Below are positions 35,621 through 45,428 of a stretch of 64,000 bases of DNA, piece by piece. Under the pieces are notes generated by a model. It was not told the DNA's origin, ran no database searches, and was given only the letters and a program-made list of their open reading frames with translations. The stretch is taken from NCBI RefSeq assembly GCF_001540865.1, contig NC_033629.1, positions 2,503,490 through 2,567,489 of the forward strand. The letters run 5' to 3'. The DNA is from Ananas comosus (Eukaryota; Streptophyta; Magnoliopsida; Poales; Bromeliaceae). Both the position numbers and the translations under genes were made by a program. Within the stretch, counting starts at the first letter, position 1. Every line of letters begins with the position of its first letter.

Positions 35621-36225
35621 AACAGACAGCTACTTAACGGATGGGCAAGCTTCAGTCTTGCATATCAGTTCTCTGTTCAAAATAAAAAATAAAAAGATTA
35701 TTAAAATCTGTTGAATTAAGCAGCATAATTAAGTAATATAAGTAAAAATAGAAAACTAACTCACACCGGCCACAAACTAGGTGTTTATCACTGAAGCGCT
35801 CGTTAGTTCAACAATTATCCTTGGGATGTGATCTGAAAAAGCAATCAAAAATAAAAAATAAATGTATTAAATATGTTATGGCCTTTATTTATACCAAACA
35901 TATTATTGCCAAATATAATTTTTCTTAATCTATTTCTATTTGTATATAATATATATTATATTTAATTATTTAAATTGATTAATCATATTATTTTTTGGGT
36001 TGTTTACAATGCATTAAGCATGCTACGGACTTAGGGCGTGCCGTTGGTATTTTTTTTCTTCTTTCTTGTGTTTCTATCTTCTATTAACTTTTTTGAATCA
36101 TTTTTTTCATGTTAGTACAAATAATAAGTTATGGTAGTTTGGCGATAGAACTACTGCACAGGAAATAGAAGCTACATAAGAGAAGACATGTATATCTAAA
36201 AAAGCAATAAAAAATAAAAAAATAT
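35621..36225. repeat. Leading edge of the response-regulator array: promoter-type repeats and an SPP gene scrap
   Basis: 35,864-35,925 and about 36,007-36,040 are diverged copies of the 'AATGCATTAAACAT-CTACGGCC...ATTTATGCCAAACATATTATTGC' repeat seen before each array gene. 36,155-36,190 (GGAAATAGAAGCTACATAAGAGAAGACA) matches the exon 8/intron 7 region of the signal peptide peptidase gene (25,301-25,330). Remnants of exon 2 sequence are near 36,110-36,160 (AAATAATAAGTTATGGTAGTTTGGCGATAGAACTACTGCACA). Confidence 0.6.
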
Positions 36226-36480
36226 AAATGCATTAAACATATTACGGCTTTTTATTTATGCCAAACATATTATTGCGAAACATTATTTCTAAATAAATTA
36301 TATTTTTTGGATTGCTTATAATGCATTAAACATTTTACGACCTCTACTTGTGTCAAATATATTATTTCCAAACATAATTTTCTTAATCAATTTTTATTCA
36401 TAAATAGTTTATGCTATAAATAAATTACGAACCCCACTCTTTTTCAATCGAACCTATCCGATTTCAGCACCGTCCCCTCC
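36226..36480 (+). repeat. Paired 85-bp promoter repeats, copy A
   Basis: Two related blocks at about 36,226 and 36,310 (AATGCATTAAACAT..TACG-CCT...GT/GCCAAAYATATTATT-C-AAACATAAT) followed by TAAATAAATTACGAACCCC and CCGTCCCCTCCTCTTTTCTTTGG just before the reading frame. The same pair precedes copies B (37,170/37,284) and C (39,517/39,629) but not copy D. Confidence 0.7.
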
Positions 36481-36497
36481 TCTTTTCTTTGGTAGTA

Positions 36498-37070
36498 ATG
36501 ACGTCTGATTCGGCGACGGGACCGGCCTCTTCTATAGTGCTGACGCTTGATTTTTCTGAGAACTTTTTCAATTTATTTCGGATTCTCGTCGTATCAGACG
36601 ACATGCCTTTTCTTGAAGCCGTTTCCAGCGGACTTATAGCTAGCGGTTACTATAGTAATTTTTTTTTCCTTTTTTTTAAGTTTGTATCTTTTTTAATTTT
36701 TTTGAATTATTTTTTTTCCCATGTCAATGCAAATGATAAGTTTGGGTGGTTTAGCAATAGAACTACTGCACACTATAAATACAAAGTTTCATATTATTTT
36801 ACTCGATGCTTCTTTGAGAAACTTGCAGCCATGGATACTTTTATATCATATCTAATGATATTTCAAAATATTTGTGTTATTGGTCAGTATTTAAAACTTT
36901 TATGAAAGTTTATAGTACATCTTTTCTAGTATAATTATTTTTAATTTAATTTTATTTATTATTACAGTAATAACAGCAAACTATACGTCTGTTTTCGACA
37001 AGAGAAGTATTGATCAAGGGGCGTTACTTGTCATCGAGAAGAACCGAATTGAATCAATATATTAATATTT
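36498..37070 (+). pseudogene. Response-regulator-like gene, copy A (broken)
   Basis: Exon 1 (from ATG 36,498) encodes the start of a receiver domain (NFFNLFRILVVSDDMPFLEAV). The region equivalent to exon 2 (36,728-36,885) keeps LLDASL. Defects: the exon 2 acceptor is CAA instead of CAG (about 36,727); an in-frame TAA lies at 36,853-36,855; and one base is missing after TTTCAA, shared with copy B. Exon 3 (from about 36,968) is cut after ...EKNRIESIY and runs straight into a signal peptide peptidase scrap at about 37,075. No later exons. Confidence 0.75.
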
Positions 37071-37462
37071 TGGCAAAGGAAATAGAAGCTACATAAGAGA
37101 GGCAAAAGAAATAGAAGCTAAATAAGAGAAGACATGTAGATCTACAAAAACAATAAAAAATAAAAAAATATAAATGCATTAAACATACTACGGCCTTTTA
37201 TTTATGCCAAACATATTATTGTGAAACATTATTTTTCTTAATCAATTTCTATTCTAAATAAATTATATTTTTTAGACAGCCTATAATGCATTAAACATTC
37301 TACGAAATCTAATTGTGTCAAATATATTATTTCCAAACATAATTTTCTTAATCAATTTTTATTTATAAATATCTTACGTTATAAATAAATTACGAACCCC
37401 TCGCTTCTTCAATCGAACCCATCCGATTTCAGCACCGTCCCCTCCTCTTTTCTTTGGTAGTA
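37071..37462. repeat. SPP gene scrap (duplicated) and paired promoter repeats of copy B
   Basis: Two tandem versions of the AAATAGAAGCTA-ATAAGAGA fragment (about 37,078-37,140), then the paired repeats at 37,170 and 37,284 and the shared leader up to TTTGGTAGTAATGG. Confidence 0.7.
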
Positions 37463-38900
37463 ATGGCGTCTGATTCGACGACGGGACCGATCTCTTCTAT
37501 AGGGCTGGCGCCTGATTCTTCCGAGAACTTTTTCAATTTATTTCGGATTCTCGTCGTATCAGACGACATGCTTTTTCTTGAAGCCGTTTCTAGCGGACTT
37601 ATAGCTAGCGGTTACTATGGTTTTTTTTTTTTGTTTTTTTTCTTTTCTTTAAGTTTGTATCTTTTATTAATTTTTTTGAATTATTAACCGCTATGGTAAT
37701 TTTTTTCCCTTTTTTTAAAGTTTGTATCTTTTATTAATTTTTTTGATTTATTTTTTTTTCATGTCAGTGCAAATGATAAATTTGGGTGGTTTAGCGATAG
37801 AACTACTGCACACTATAAATGCAAAGTTTCATATTATTTTACTCGATGCTTCTTTGAGAAACTTGCAGCCATGGATACTTTTATATCATACCCAACGATA
37901 TTTCAAAATATTTGTGTTATTGGTCAGTATTTTAAAACTTTTATGAAAATTTACAGTACATCTTTTCTAATATAATTATTTTTTAATTTAATTTTATTTA
38001 TTATTGCAGTAATAACAGCAAACTATACGTCCATTTTCGGCAAGAGGAGTATTGACCAAGGGGCGTTACTTGTCATCGAGAAGAACCGAATTGAATCAAT
38101 AAATTACATATTGTGGCAACTCGTAATAGGAAAGGGAAAATCGAATTTAGAAATAAAAAGTTTGAATCAATGTATTACATATTGTTTCGTGGCAACTATT
38201 CTTATACCGATCCTCTATAATATTCTGTTCAGCACATTCATTGTATTGCCCTCGCATTTTCTCTTGCTCACTTACTGTAGCCCCTTCTAGAGAATTATAA
38301 TTAATATCCCTTTTTAATATCTTCAGCAGCAACATGGATACTAATCACTCTTCTAAAGTAGTAAGAGTAGCTATGTATGATGTTTGGAATAGTTTGCTCC
38401 CTTTCAATATGGCATCCATATATAACTCTTGTAATATAACTGACTCCAATGCTAGTATAACTCTTGATTTTCTTTTTTTGATTGTTTTCGTAGATTGCAT
38501 TCCGATGGCGATTGCTGAAGTAATGAGTGTTTTAAGGATAGATACTCAATCTGTCGCGAGTTACATGCGGCTTAGTTTTCTATTTTCACTCATATTGCTT
38601 AGTTATGCTGCTTAATTCAGTAAACTTTAATAATCTTTTAATTCTTCGGTTTTAACAGAGAACTGGTGTGCAGGCTATAGCTGACACATCGGTTGGGCAA
38701 CTGTCTTCTTTTCTTGAGTAGATTGTTGCGCAAGAAGCACCCGCATAGCGCTTCGTAGTGCCAGGCTTAAGAACTAGGGATCCACCAGCTAACGCAGGCG
38801 AGCAGGACCAGCAGATGCTGTCTGATCTGGAGTATTTACTAAATGACTCTTATTGGCCAGATGATGAGTTTAATTTTCCAGAGCTGCAATTTGTAACCAA
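37463..38900 (+). pseudogene. Response-regulator-like gene, copy B (broken, nearly full length)
   Basis: Exon 1 37,463-37,619 and exon 2 37,768-37,922 encode the receiver half (VVSDD; ILLDAS). Exon 2 is 155 nt instead of 156, a frameshift. Exon 3 from 38,010 encodes ITANYTSIFGKRSIDQ...IEKNRIESINYILWQLVIG, then fuses to a diverged stretch. Later exons are visible: 38,330-38,430 (SSKVVRVAMYDVWNSLLPFNM), 38,497-38,570 (PMAIAEVMSVLRIDTQSVASYM) and from 38,660 the last exon. TAG at 38,719-38,721 replaces the Gln codon of copy D (SSFLE* against SSIFEQ). Intron 1 contains an internal duplication. The middle exon preserves a longer basic segment (SSKVVRVAMYDVW) that copy D has lost. Confidence 0.75.
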
Positions 38901-39150
38901 TTAGCAGTATGAACTTTAGCTGAAAATTGTCTCTTAAATTGCACTTATTAGTTGTTCTCTGGTTATTATTAGTTGAATTTGAGATTTGAGATGTATTTAA
39001 GATTGAGATGTCAAATAGCATTCTGGATATTGACAGCGTGGGAGCTTTTGACGCCTACTGACTAATGAATTTAACAATGCTTTAAAAAATACAATCGATG
39101 ATATAAGGAAAAAGATAGTATTCCCCAGTTAGTGAATTTAATTTTATTTG
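38901..39150. repeat. 3' flank of copy B, homologous to the 3' flank of the SPP gene (inverted)
   Basis: 39,015-39,135 (AATAGCATTCTGGATATTGACAGCGTGGGAGCTTTTGACGCCTACTGACTAATGAATTT...) is the reverse complement of about 23,725-23,835, downstream of the signal peptide peptidase stop codon. The tail is joined abruptly at about 39,130 to response-regulator intron sequence. Confidence 0.75.
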
Positions 39151-39420
39151 TTATTGTTGTAATGACAATAGACTACACGGCCCTCTTCGCCAACAAGAGT
39201 ATCGACCAAGAGGCACTCCTCGTCATTTAAAAGGACCGGGTTGAATCAATATATTACATATTGTGACAATTTGTAATAGGGAAAAAAAAATCAAATTTAG
39301 AAAGGAGCTCGAAGTATCGAGGAAGAAAGGTCAGTTCGGATGACAACGCGAGAACCGATTTCGAGCATGCTTACCGGCTTGCCAGTATAGGTAATGTAGT
39401 ATAAATAATATTTTAACACC
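39151..39420 (+). pseudogene. Isolated exon 3 of a response-regulator-like gene
   Basis: VMTIDYTALFANKSIDQEALLVI then TAA (39,238-39,240) where copies A-D have Glu. Its acceptor is TTG instead of TAG. It continues through the WQLVIGKEK-like region to a sequence equivalent to the exon 3 end (CGAGAACCGATTTCGAGCATGCTTACCGGCTTGCCAGT). No exon 1 or 2 is attached. Confidence 0.7.
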
Positions 39421-39798
39421 ATAAAGAATGAGCGTGGATGATCTGCTGTAGGAAATAGAAGCTACATAAGAGAAGACAAGTAAATCTACAAAAACAGTAA
39501 AAAATAAAAAAAAAATAAATGCATTATACATACTACGGCCTTTTATTTATGCCAAACATATTATTGCGAAACATTATTTTTTTAATCAATTTTTATTCTA
39601 AATATATTATATTTTTTGGATTTCTTATAATGCATTAAACATTCTACGATCTCTACTTGTGTCAAACATATTATTTCCAAACATAATTTTTCTTAATCAA
39701 TTTTTATTTATAAATAATTTACGCTTTAAATAAATTACAAACCCCTCTCTTCTTCAATCCGAACTCAGCATCATACCCTCCTCTTTTCTTCGGTAGTA
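39421..39798. repeat. SPP gene scrap and paired promoter repeats of copy C
   Basis: 39,430-39,485 (CGTGGATGATCTGCTGTAGGAAATAGAAGCTACATAAGAGAAGACAAGTAAATCTAC) matches the exon 8/intron 7 area of the signal peptide peptidase gene. Promoter repeats follow at about 39,517 and 39,629. Confidence 0.75.
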
Positions 39799-40540
39799 AT
39801 GACATCCGATTCGGCGACAAGACCGTCCTCTTCTACAGCGTTGGCGCCTGGTTTTTCTGAGAACCTTTTCAATTTATTTCGGATTCTCGTCGTATCAGAC
39901 GACATGCCGCCTTTTCTTGAAGCCGTTTCCAGCGGACTTATAGTTTGCAGTTACTATGGTAATTTTTTTTCTTTTTTTTTGTTTTTTTATTCTTTTCCTT
40001 TTTTTAAGTTTGTATCTTTTAATAATTTTTTTGAATTATTTTTTTTCCCTGTCAGTGCAAATGATAAGTTCGGATGGTTTAGTGATAGAACTACTGCACA
40101 CTGTAAATACAAATTTTCATATTATTTTACTCGATACTTCTTTGAGAAGCTTGCAACCATGGATACTTTTGTATCATACCCAACAATATTTCAAGAATAT
40201 TTGTGTTATTGGTCAGTATTCTAAAACTTTTATGAAAGTTTAGAGTACATCTTTTCTAGTATAATTATTTTTAATTTAATTTTATTTATTATTGCAGTAA
40301 TGACAGCAAACTTTATGTCCATTTTCGACAAGAGGAGTATTGACCAAGGGATGTTACTTGTCATCGAGAAGAACTGAATTGATCAATATATTACATATTG
40401 TGACAACTCGTAATAATAGGGAAGGAAAAATCAAATTTAGAAATAAAATTTGAGTGATCGGAGAAGAATGGTCCGTTGGGACGACAACATGAGAACCGGT
40501 TTTGAGATTACGTACCAGGTAGCCAGTGCAGGTAATGTAG
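39799..40540 (+). pseudogene. Response-regulator-like gene, copy C (broken)
   Basis: Exon 1 39,799-39,958 (one extra codon: DDMPPFLEA), exon 2 40,056-40,211 (156 nt, frame intact, ILLDTSL) and exon 3 from 40,298 (VMTANFMSIFDKRSIDQGMLLVIEKN). Splice sites are good, but TGA at 40,375-40,377 ends the frame where copies A and B have CGA. Sequence equivalent to the rest of exon 3 continues to about 40,540. No downstream exons. A signal peptide peptidase scrap follows at 40,560-40,615. Confidence 0.75.
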
Positions 40541-40999
40541 AGTAATAATACTTTAACGCCATAGAGATGGGACGTGCATGATCTGCTGTAAAAAATAGAA
40601 GTTAAATAAGAGAAGACAGTAATAACGGCCCTTGCATCAATACATCATTTCTAAATCCTTGGCAATGCCCCACCTTCACCGCAATAGTTCTCCACACTGA
40701 CAGTAATGACGGCAAAGGCTCCTTCCGTTGCATACTCCGATCTCTCCCTTTCCCAGTTGCCTAAATCCTAAACCCTAAACTTCTTCCTTTTTTTTCGTTT
40801 ATTACGTCGTTTTATGTTAGATTATAATTCCATTCTAAAATTTTTTTATATTTTTTATATTATTAACTCCTTTTTTATATTTTTATTTATTTATTAATTT
40901 ATAAATTTTTACTAAAATGTTCGTATCCGCCGCATCGCGCGGGCCTCTACACTGTTATGATATATAAATTAATACGAAGCTTAATATTATAATTTATAT
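40541..40999. other. Array edge with SPP scrap, leader-like piece and Helitron-like end
   Basis: 40,560-40,615 is a fragment of the signal peptide peptidase gene (GGGACGTGCATGATCTGCTGTAAAAAATAGAAGTTAAATAAGAGAAGACAG). 40,620-40,780 is unrecognised sequence with AAACCCTAAAC. Near 40,930-40,955 CCGCCGCATCGCGCGGGCC forms a hairpin like a decayed Helitron 3' end. Confidence 0.45.
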
Positions 41000-42141
41000 T
41001 AAAAATATGATATATAATACATAATTATTGGAGAATATAAATTTACTTATCATCTGTAACTATCATTAATTATATGCATTAATATTTTTAAATATTATTT
41101 ATCTCAATTTTTAATAATTAAATTAAAGAATAAAATTAAAGCATATTTCTTTCTAAAAATATTTAAACCTAGTAAGTAAAATGAATAAATCAGTTTAAAA
41201 TAAAATAAAAGCTCATTACAGTATTAAAAAGGATAAATAATATTTCTCTATTATCACCAAGATAGAATTTACAAATAAAAAAATATTAAAAATTTAATTG
41301 GAGTGAAAGCACTATCTTTGATATCTTTGGTGGCAATGTCTTTATTGTCATTACTGATGATGAAAGGAAGCACTCGTTAACTTTTATTGTCACAAATACA
41401 ACTAATAAAGTATTTGATTACTAATAAAATTTTGGATTAGCGAAAAAATCAATAGATAATTATCAGAAGCACAAAAAAAAAAGACTAATTAAAAGGCATT
41501 CGAAATCAAAATAGATATTTTTTACACTGCAGAAAAATTCAACTACCAAAATAAATATTCTAATATTATATATTAAGAAAAAATAAATTCTGTAGCTTAT
41601 AATTAAGATTAATAGCATACGAATTAACAAAATATTACTCATATGAATTAAATAATATTATTTAACTGGAGAAAAAAAAGCTAATATCAAAAAATCATCC
41701 AAGAAATTTTTTTTTCAAAAGTTGCATTCTCTCATTTCAAGACAGTAATTTCTTAATTTTGAAAAAATAAAAAAAATTATTCACATTTTCAATTAAATAT
41801 CATGAGTCAATAGTCACAATTCCAAGAGTCTTTAACTTAATTTGAATATTAATATATGAATACCTAATGTACAAAATACAATTACATTGTTAAAAAGCTT
41901 ATCATAATTTTTATTGAAAGTAGAAAAAATTATACATTAGATGCCGCTCGCTAATGGCCCATTATCTTGTATCTACTCTTATGTAGCAAAGCGTTTGAGA
42001 TGATTAAAAAATAATAAATCAACTTGATAGCTCAAAGATAGTTGTTCTCATTCATCTTAATTTAAATTAAATATTTAAATTTTAAATTAAAATTTTAAGT
42101 TTTGAATGCAAATTCAAATATCAAAATCAAAATAAAAAAAT
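41000..42141. repeat. Second copy of the 28.9-29.7 kb segment, left part
   Basis: 41,100-41,580 aligns with 29,060-29,340 (see that entry), with an insertion at about 41,215-41,400 (GGTGGCAATGTCTTTATTGTCATTACTGATGATG). 41,600-42,120 is AT-rich filler not present in the other copy. Confidence 0.65.
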
Positions 42142-42495
42142 GGGAAAACTTCAAAAAACCCTCCTGTGGTTTCATAATTTCTCACTTTGCCCCCATGTGG
42201 TTTAAAATGTATCAATTTGCCCCCCTGTGGTTTTATTTTTCTCTTTTTCTTATCAATTTCATTATTTTTTTCCTTAAATTAGTAATAAAGTTAAAATTAA
42301 AGGTACTAAAATGAATATTTGATAAATATAGATGAGTATCTGAAGTTTTTTGTATATAATTTAACGAAATATTAACGAAAAAGCTACTGAAAAGATAAAA
42401 ACGAAACCAGAGGGGGGCAAATTGATACACTTTAAACTACAGGGAGGCAAAGTGAGAAACTACGAAACCACAGGGAGGGTTTTTGAAGTTTTCCC
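42142..42495. mobile_element. MULE-type MITE, 354 bp (family D)
   Basis: Strong inverted ends: GGGAAAACTTCAAAAAACCC-TCCTGTGGTTTC on the left and its mirror GAAACCACAGGGAGGGTTTTTGAAGTTTTCCC on the right. The internal 'CCCCCNTGTGGTTT' motif is repeated. Perfect 9-bp flanking duplication TAAAAAAAT at 42,133-42,141 and 42,496-42,504. No coding capacity. Confidence 0.9.
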
Positions 42496-43204
42496 TAAAA
42501 AAATTAACTTTAAAATCAAAATGTAAAAAATTTTAGTTTGAAATCAAAATTTAGATTCAATTTAAAATTATAATTCAAAATTATAATTACTAATTAGTTG
42601 AAAATTTTAATTTTAAGCTTAATTCCGGATTTAAATTCAAAATTTTAAATTTTTATTTTTGGGACTAAAGTGAAAAACATACAAATTTTAGGAACTAAAA
42701 TTGACATGCAAAAGAAAATTAAATAAGCGATGGCATGATAATGTCGTTAATTCTAAAATATCTTTTAACAGTGTCATGTTATCGCGATAAAATCAAGAGA
42801 TCTAAAAATTTGATTGCAAAAAATAAAAAGATTAGGAAACAAAATAAAATTAGTGAGAAGGTCGGAGACCAATGTACAATTAATTCTTAAAAAATTATAT
42901 GTGGGCCCATATCCCCAAAATAAGGGGAGGGCTTCAAACCTGTTTGGGATTCATGTATTTGATTTGATGATTTGATGATTTGATACCGCATATGTGAACT
43001 TATTGAAAACTAAATAGATCCATAGTAACCAGATGCATTTACCAAGGAAAATTAGAATCAAATAGCAAGACAAAAATTTTATACACGTTGCAACCTGATA
43101 AACACGAGGCTAAAACAGTAAATGGGTCCGATGAAGGTGCAAGCCTGTAGCATAAAAATTAATTAATGAATCAGAGATAACCAAATGGTAACTGACTAGC
43201 TGTA
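42496..43204. repeat. Right part of the duplicated segment and unrecognised spacer
   Basis: 42,660-42,940 aligns with 29,445-29,695. 42,950-43,200 has no recognised content. Confidence 0.6.
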
Positions 43205-43305
43205 GTAGGGGGAGAGAGCGTTACGTGGACCGGGTCTACCTTAGAAACGGACCAATTAGAATTTGAGGGTCGACCACGTCATCTGAGAGGGAGTGTAACA
43301 AGGGA
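43205..43305. promoter_or_regulatory. Copy of the SPP promoter block upstream of the intact response-regulator-like gene
   Basis: GGGAGAGAGCGTTACGTGGACCGGGTCTACC...ACGGACCAATTAGAATTTGAGGGTCGACCACGTCATCTGAGAGGGAGTGTAACAAGG corresponds to 28,655-28,765. Both copies have the same strand orientation, so relative to the gene at 43,489 the block is reversed. Copies A-C lack it. It may act as a bidirectional promoter piece or be inert. Confidence 0.65.
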
Positions 43306-43488
43306 ATCCTGTAATTCGCTGCCTACGAAAGAAGGAAAACGCCTAATCAATCCTATGACGATGATTCGCTGCCTATTTTATTTCTATTTCCTTTCTTTCT
43401 CTCGGTCTCTTCTACTCCCCACCTCGCCATCTCCCCAAACTCCTCTCTTCTTCCTTCAATCGACCCCAGCCTCTCTTCTTCGGTAGTA

Positions 43489-45428
43489 ATGGCTACCGAT
43501 TCGGCGACGGGATCGTCCTCTTCTACAGCGCCGACGCATGGTTCTTCGGAGAACTTTTTCAATTTACTTCGAATTCTCATCGTTTCAGACGACATGCTTT
43601 TTCTTGAAGCCGTCTCCAGCGAACTTATGGCTTGCGGTTACTATGGTGATTTTTTTTCCTTTTTTTGTTTTTTTGTTATTCTTTTTTTCTTTTTTTAAAG
43701 TTTGTATATTTTATTAATTTTTTTGAATTGTTTTTTTTTTTTTTCCTGTTAGTGCAAATGATAAGTTCGGGTGGTTTAGCGATAGAACTACTGCACAAGC
43801 CAAATGCAAATTTCCATATTGTTTTACTCGATGCTTCTTTGAAAAGCCAGCCGCCATGGATACTTTTGGATCAAACCCAACGATATTTCAAGAATATTTG
43901 TGTTATTGGTCAGTATTTTAAAACTTTTATATAAGTTTACACTACATCTTTTTTAATGTAATTATTTTTAATTTAATTTTGTTTGTTATTGTAGTAATGA
44001 CAGCAGACTATACGCCTGCCTTCGCCAAGAGGAGTATTGATCAAGGGGCATCACTTGTCATCGAGAAGGAACGGATTGGATCAATATATTACATATTGTG
44101 GCAACTCGTAATAGGTAAGGAAAAATTGAATTTAGAAATGAGAAGCTTGAGGGATCGGAGGAGAATGGTCTATTGGGACGGCAACACGAGAACCGATTTC
44201 GAGCATACTTACCGGCTAGCTAGTGCAGGTAATGTAGAGTAATAATACTTTAACGCCATAAAAATGGACGTGCATTATCTGATATAGAAAATAAAAGCTA
44301 CATAAGAAAAGAGATATTGCAAACCAATAATTAATAGACAGTATGAAAAAAATAAACCTTTATGGAAGCGCTAACCATCACTGGAATAAAGAATACCCAG
44401 AAAATGTCATAGATAAAAAGCCTAGCCTATAATCGAACAAATAGGAAGTCCGCAGATGATTAGAATCTTTTGTCAAAAAAAAGAAAAGAAAAGAAAAAAC
44501 GAAACTAGCAACCAAATGAAGAGGAGCAACCAATGAAGAGGAAACATCAGAGCAGAAAAACTATCTAATACAATCCGACATCTCAATGCAATGATGATGA
44601 TACTTGGCTATAGTATAATGCTTAGAAAGGATGAGCAATTATGAACAAAAACAAAAAAAATCTGAAAATAAATAGGATAGACAGAGGTATCAAATGGACA
44701 TAGAATTCTGTAATTCAGCATTCTAAAAGATAGGGAGAACTATTCTTGCACTGATCCTCTAAGATAGGGAGAACTATTCTTGCACTGATCCTCTATAATA
44801 TTCTCCTCTGCACATTCATTGTATTGCCCTCGCATTTTCTTTGTTCACTTATTGTAGCTCTTTCTACAGAATTATAATTAATATCCTCTTTTAATATCTT
44901 CAGCGGCAGCAGGATTACTAATCACTCTTTCTATGTGTAATATTTGGAATAGTTTGCTCCCTTTCAATATGGCATTCATATATAACTCTTGTAATATAGC
45001 CGACTCCAATGCTAATATATGTTCAATTTGATTTTTTTTTTATTGTTTTTATAGATCGCATACTAGGGAAGATTGCTGAACTAATGAGTGTTTTAAGGAT
45101 GTACACCCAATCTGTCGCAAGTTATATGCGGGTTAGTTTTCTATTTTCTTCATATTGTTTAGTTATGCTGCTTAATTCAGTAGATTTTAATGATCTTTTA
45201 ATTCTTTGTTTTCAATAGAGAACGAGTATGCAGGCTGGAGCTGGCCCATTGCTTGGGCAATTGTCTTCTATTTTTGAGCAGATTGCTGCGCAAGAAGCAT
45301 CTGCATCGCACGTCGCAGCGCCTAGAGATCCACTAGCTGACGCGGGCGAGCAGATGCTGTCTGATCTGCAGTATTTACTAAATGACTTTTATTGGCCAGA
45401 TGATGAGTTTAATTTTCCAGAACAGTAA
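43489..45428 (+). CDS. Divergent type-B response-regulator-like protein, copy D (apparently intact)
   Basis: Six exons with GT-AG borders give an uninterrupted 306-aa frame: 43489-43645, 43753-43908, 43995-44228, 44904-44990, 45055-45131 and 45219-45428. Residues about 27-140 form a receiver domain keeping every signature position: acid pair Asp34/Asp35, phospho-acceptor-type Asp79 (VLLDAS), Thr107 (VMTAD) and Lys129 (VIEKE). It is followed by ILWQLVIGK, like the IWQHVVRK linker of type-B regulators. Residues about 215-237 (IAELMSVLRMYTQSVASYMR) resemble the second half of the GARP/Myb-like domain (ILELMNV..LTRENVASHLQK), but its first half (exon 4) has lost the basic W-x-ELH part. The C-terminus (LLNDFYWPDDEFNFPEQ) is acidic and aromatic, like an activation region. 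In two-component signalling such a protein would receive phosphate and act in the nucleus; DNA binding looks doubtful. Expression is unproven and it may be a recent pseudogene. Confidence 0.65.
44256..44730. repeat. Signal peptide peptidase gene fragment (exons 6-8) inside intron 4 of copy D
   Basis: Aligns with about 25,264-25,918: the exon 8 end (GGACGTGCA), intron 7, exon 7 (ACCATCACTGGAATAAAGAATACCCAGAAAATGTCATAGATAAA, lacking about 19 nt), intron 6 (GAACAAATAGGAAGTCC..., ACAATC-GACATCTC-ATGC-ATGAT) and the exon 6 edge (GTAATTCAGCAT-C-AAAAGA). Same genomic orientation as the parent gene, hence antisense to copy D transcription. Confidence 0.85.
44731..44798. repeat. 34-bp tandem duplication in intron 4 of copy D
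   Basis: AAGATAGGGAGAACTATTCTTGCACTGATCCTCT occurs twice in a row. A single related copy is in copy B (38,195-38,215). Confidence 0.85.

Noticed and set aside
44256..44730. A second signal peptide peptidase gene
   Set aside because: Only an exon 6-8 stretch with a deletion inside exon 7 is present; no other exons in order around it.
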